Origin: Hyphomicrobiales bacterium
GTDB lineage: Bacteria; Pseudomonadota; Alphaproteobacteria; Rhizobiales; Rhizobiaceae
DNA: 44,104 bases
Assembly (NCBI GenBank): GCA_024225445.1
Contig: JAAEMP010000084.1
Coordinates: 1 to 44,104 of the forward strand
Direction of reading: 5' to 3'
Shown: piece by piece, positions 41,618 through 44,104 of the stretch
How positions within the stretch are numbered: position 1 is the first letter of the stretch
Layout: each line of letters begins with the position of its first letter
Translations under genes and position numbers: made by a program
The notes under the pieces: model-generated
The model's database searches: none
Seen by the model: only the letters and a program-made list of their open reading frames with translations
What the model was told of the DNA's origin: nothing

Positions 41618-42616
41618 TTGTCTTCCGACGCAAATAAGGCTGCACTCCGGACATATTGTGAGTCATATCGCAACCCTTCGGCTGATGGTTTTGGCGGCGC
41701 AGCGGATGGTTTTTTTGCTCCCAAAGCACAGATCAATATCGTGCACCCGTTTAATGAACTTGCCGGAGCCGCAGACTACAAGGAGAAATTTCTTTCCTCT
41801 CTGCTGGCATCTTTCGATTGTTTGCGTCGCAGCGATTATATCGCCTTTGGCGGCAACTTCGAGGGCGGTGACTGGGTCACCTGTACCGGTTATTACAGCG
41901 GTCATTTTGCCAAGCCCTGGCTGGGTATCCAGCCTTCCGGAGCCCTGGCGCATCTACGCTTTGGCGAGTTCCACCTTTTGGAAAATGGCCAGGCCGCGGA
42001 AAGTTATATCTATCTGGATATCCCGGAATTGATGATCGCAGTTGATCAATGGCCGATCGCTGACGGTCCAGGCAAGGATCGCGGGTTCACCGGCTATCTA
42101 CCCGGTCCGATCACGCAGGATGGTCTGCAATGGCAGGCCAATGATCCTGTGCACAGTACTTCCAGCGCCAAGATGGTCACCTCTATGCTGCGCAATCTGG
42201 CCACAGAAGATGAAGCCTGGCGGCCCTATTGGCATAACGACATGCTTTGGTATGGCCCGGCAGCGTTTGGCAGTTTTGCAGGCGTCGAAAACTTCGCGGG
42301 TTTCCAGGTTACCTTTGAGCAGACGTTTTCAGAATGGATCGGAGGCTCAGTGCCCGGTAGCCAGACCCGCCATTTCACCCGCTTTGCCGATGGAAATTAC
42401 ATCTGCTCCGGCGGTTGGCCGTCGCTCAATGCAGTGCAAACAAAACCATTCCTGGGTCAACCTGCGACAGGTAAACGTCTGTTCATGCGGGTCTGCGACT
42501 GGTGGCGGCGGGATCAGGACCTGCTGATGGAGAACTGGGTATTTGTCGATATCCCGCATGTGCTGTTGCAGATGGGCTTTGATATTTTCGGAGAGCTTGC
42601 AAAGGACGCAGCATGA
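41618..42616 (+). CDS. tandem SnoaL/NTF2-like protein
   Basis: The 332-residue, two-domain protein is paralogous to the 36160 product. Domain 1 has KPWLGIQPSGALAHLRFGEF and ESYIYLDIPELMI. Domain 2 has WHNDMLWYGPAAFGSFAGVENF, KPFLGQPATGKRLFMRVCDWW and ENWVFVDIPHVLLQMGFDIF. It starts with TTG at 41618, preceded by AAAGGG. Conserved Trp, His and Asp residues lining the NTF2 pocket (WHNDM, DIPHV) suggest a catalytic role on a small molecule. It overlaps the following single-domain paralogue by four bases. Reaction unknown. Confidence 0.75.
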   Translation: MSSDANKAALRTYCESYRNPSADGFGGAADGFFAPKAQINIVHPFNELAGAADYKEKFLSSLLASFDCLRRSDYIAFGGNFEGGDWVTCTGYYSGHFAKPWLGIQPSGALAHLRFGEFHLLENGQAAESYIYLDIPELMIAVDQWPIADGPGKDRGFTGYLPGPITQDGLQWQANDPVHSTSSAKMVTSMLRNLATEDEAWRPYWHNDMLWYGPAAFGSFAGVENFAGFQVTFEQTFSEWIGGSVPGSQTRHFTRFADGNYICSGGWPSLNAVQTKPFLGQPATGKRLFMRVCDWWRRDQDLLMENWVFVDIPHVLLQMGFDIFGELAKDAA

Positions 42617-43149
42617 AGGGTTCGAGACCGGAGCAGGCGGTGTTGAGCCGTGACACGGATATGTCCAGAACCGCCGAAACCCGCGCAGTGATCGAGGGCA
42701 TGGTTGATGGTCTCAATGACCACCGCATAACTGATATTGGTGAGTTTTTCGCCGACGGGTTTCGCTGGATGGGAAATACCGGATGCGGCACGAAGAACGG
42801 GCTTAAGGAATTCCAGGAAAACTGGCAGCGCCCGTTTCAGGCGGCGTTCTCAGACAAGACCTGCATTGACGAGGCACGGCTTTTCATGGGCGAATGGGCT
42901 GCGGCCTTTGGCCGGCAGGAAGCTACCCACAGCGGTTCGTTCATGGGGATTGCCGCCACCGGCAAACGTATCGAAATCCGGTATATGGATTTCTGGAAAG
43001 TGGAAGACGGCAAGATTACCGACAACTGGGTAATGGTCGATTTCCCGCATGTATTGGCCCAGCTGGGTCATGACATTTTCAAAGGGGAGGGCTGGGAAGC
43101 CTTTGATCGCGGTGATCGCCAATCCCCGACCCCCGAACAACAGGATTAA
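42613..43149 (+). CDS. single-domain SnoaL/NTF2-like protein
   Basis: The 178-residue protein has one SnoaL-like domain similar to the second domain of the two tandem proteins: [48 protein letters not shown] and [15 protein letters not shown]. The ATG at 42613 overlaps the upstream stop. A later in-frame ATG at 42661 is possible, since the domain proper begins there. It probably acts with its neighbour, perhaps as a hetero-oligomer. Confidence 0.75.
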   Translation: MKGSRPEQAVLSRDTDMSRTAETRAVIEGMVDGLNDHRITDIGEFFADGFRWMGNTGCGTKNGLKEFQENWQRPFQAAFSDKTCIDEARLFMGEWAAAFGRQEATHSGSFMGIAATGKRIEIRYMDFWKVEDGKITDNWVMVDFPHVLAQLGHDIFKGEGWEAFDRGDRQSPTPEQQD

Positions 43150-43153
43150 GACA

Positions 43154-44104
43154 ATGGCAATCGAATATCTCAAACGTGGCAAGCCGGAAGCAGACCGGGC
43201 TGAGGATGACGCCAAAGTGGCTGCTGTCGTTGAGGCGACATTGAAGCAAATCGAGGCGCGCGGTGACGCAGCGGTGCACGAGTTGGCGGTTAGGTTCGAC
43301 GGCTATGACCGCGCCAGCTATCGTCTGAGCGAGGTCGAAATTGAGGAGATCATTGCCAAGGTCAGCAAGCGCGATATTGAAGATATCAAATTTGCTCAGG
43401 AGCAGGTGCGAAATTTTGCCCAGGCCCAGCGCGACTCGATGCTGGATATCGAGGTCGAAACACTCCCCGGTGTGATCCTGGGGCACAAGAACATTCCCGT
43501 GCAGTCCGTGGGTTGCTACGTGCCCGGCGGCAAATTTCCCATGGTGGCATCAGCGCATATGTCAGTGGCAACGGCCAGCGTCGCAGGTGTACCTCGGATC
43601 ATCGCCTGCACTCCGCCGTTCAATGGTGAGCCGAATCCGGCTGTGATTGCCGCCATGCATCTGGGTGGCGCGCATGAGATTTACGTCTTGGGCGGCATTC
43701 AGGCCGTTGGTGCAATGGCCATCGGCACCCAGACCATTGACTCGGTACATCTGCTGGTTGGTCCTGGCAATGCATTCGTTGCCGAAGCCAAGCGGCAATT
43801 ATTCGGGCGGGTCGGTATTGATCTGTTTGCCGGGCCGACTGAAACGATGGTGATTGCTGATGAAACCGTCGATGCTGAACTGTGCGCAACCGATTTACTG
43901 GGGCAGGCCGAGCATGGTTATAATTCTCCTGCCGTTTTGGTTACCAACTCGCACAAGCTGGCCAGTGCTACCTTGAACGAGATTGATCGCATCCTGGAAA
44001 TCCTGCCTACAGCCGGTACGGCAAAGGTCAGTTGGCAAGATTATGGCGAAGTCATCGTCTGCGATAGCTATGATGAGATGCTGGCGGTGGCCGATGACAT
44101 TGCC
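43154..44104 (+). CDS. histidinol-dehydrogenase-family NAD-dependent alcohol dehydrogenase (partial)
   Basis: The first 317 codons of a HisD-family enzyme are seen; the rest lies beyond the window. Motifs are [83 protein letters not shown] and the zinc-ligand segment GQAEHG. The pattern resembles the catabolic branch typified by sulfopropanediol dehydrogenase (HpsN) more than biosynthetic HisD. There are no his genes nearby, and it sits at the end of a transporter-SnoaL operon. Such enzymes oxidise an alcohol to a carboxylate in two steps. AGGA lies eight bases before the ATG. Confidence 0.85.
   Translation, partial: MAIEYLKRGKPEADRAEDDAKVAAVVEATLKQIEARGDAAVHELAVRFDGYDRASYRLSEVEIEEIIAKVSKRDIEDIKFAQEQVRNFAQAQRDSMLDIEVETLPGVILGHKNIPVQSVGCYVPGGKFPMVASAHMSVATASVAGVPRIIACTPPFNGEPNPAVIAAMHLGGAHEIYVLGGIQAVGAMAIGTQTIDSVHLLVGPGNAFVAEAKRQLFGRVGIDLFAGPTETMVIADETVDAELCATDLLGQAEHGYNSPAVLVTNSHKLASATLNEIDRILEILPTAGTAKVSWQDYGEVIVCDSYDEMLAVADDIA

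Overview
The window looks like a chromosomal accessory region of a marine-type alphaproteobacterium. The support is a LacI/MarR-regulated mix of ABC and TRAP transporters, a coxMSL-type molybdenum hydroxylase, a short alphaproteobacterial-style tyrosine recombinase, and moderate GC (about 45-55% by rough count on sampled lines). Genus cannot be read from the sequence alone. No rRNA, tRNA or CRISPR array was seen.

Region 1 (about 1-25.6 kb) looks like one catabolic regulon. In order it holds: a small ParB-domain gene; a quaternary-amine-type ABC transporter (proXWV); a three-subunit molybdenum hydroxylase; a divergent MarR regulator; one long + strand unit (9313-22497) with hyuA, hyuB, an LLM flavin/F420-type oxidoreductase, an acyl-CoA ligase, a second LLM oxidoreductase, a PaaI-like thioesterase, an F420H2:NADP oxidoreductase and the coenzyme F420 pathway cofE-cofD-cofC-fbiC; and a TRAP transporter on the - strand. 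Three promoters (before proX, before hyuA, before dctP) share a palindromic AGTATACT core inside the core promoter. This makes the linked MarR protein the likely common regulator. The genes fit import of an N-heterocyclic or quaternary-ammonium compound, hydroxylation next to N, F420H2-dependent reduction, ATP-dependent lactam opening and CoA activation. The substrate is inferred, not shown.

Region 2 (25.8-26.9 kb) holds a compact tyrosine recombinase, a 31-codon reading frame with a strong ribosome binding site, and otherwise no recognised gene.

Region 3 (26.9-44.1 kb) looks like a second, LacI-controlled regulon. It encodes a split corrinoid methyl-transfer system: a UroD-type methyltransferase, a free corrinoid protein, a pterin methyltransferase, and a stand-alone protein resembling the methionine synthase reactivation domain. 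It also holds an HpcH/HpaI aldolase, an LVIVD beta-propeller protein, a D-2-hydroxyacid dehydrogenase, a b561-like membrane cytochrome, a sugar-type ABC transporter, three SnoaL/NTF2-like proteins with five such domains in total, and a histidinol-dehydrogenase-family enzyme cut by the window end. Six copies of a LacI-type operator (half-site TG[AC]AT[GT]C, CG centre) tie these together. Five lie in the three divergent promoter regions and one is an orphan beside a 0.29-kb inverted-repeat (MITE-like) element.
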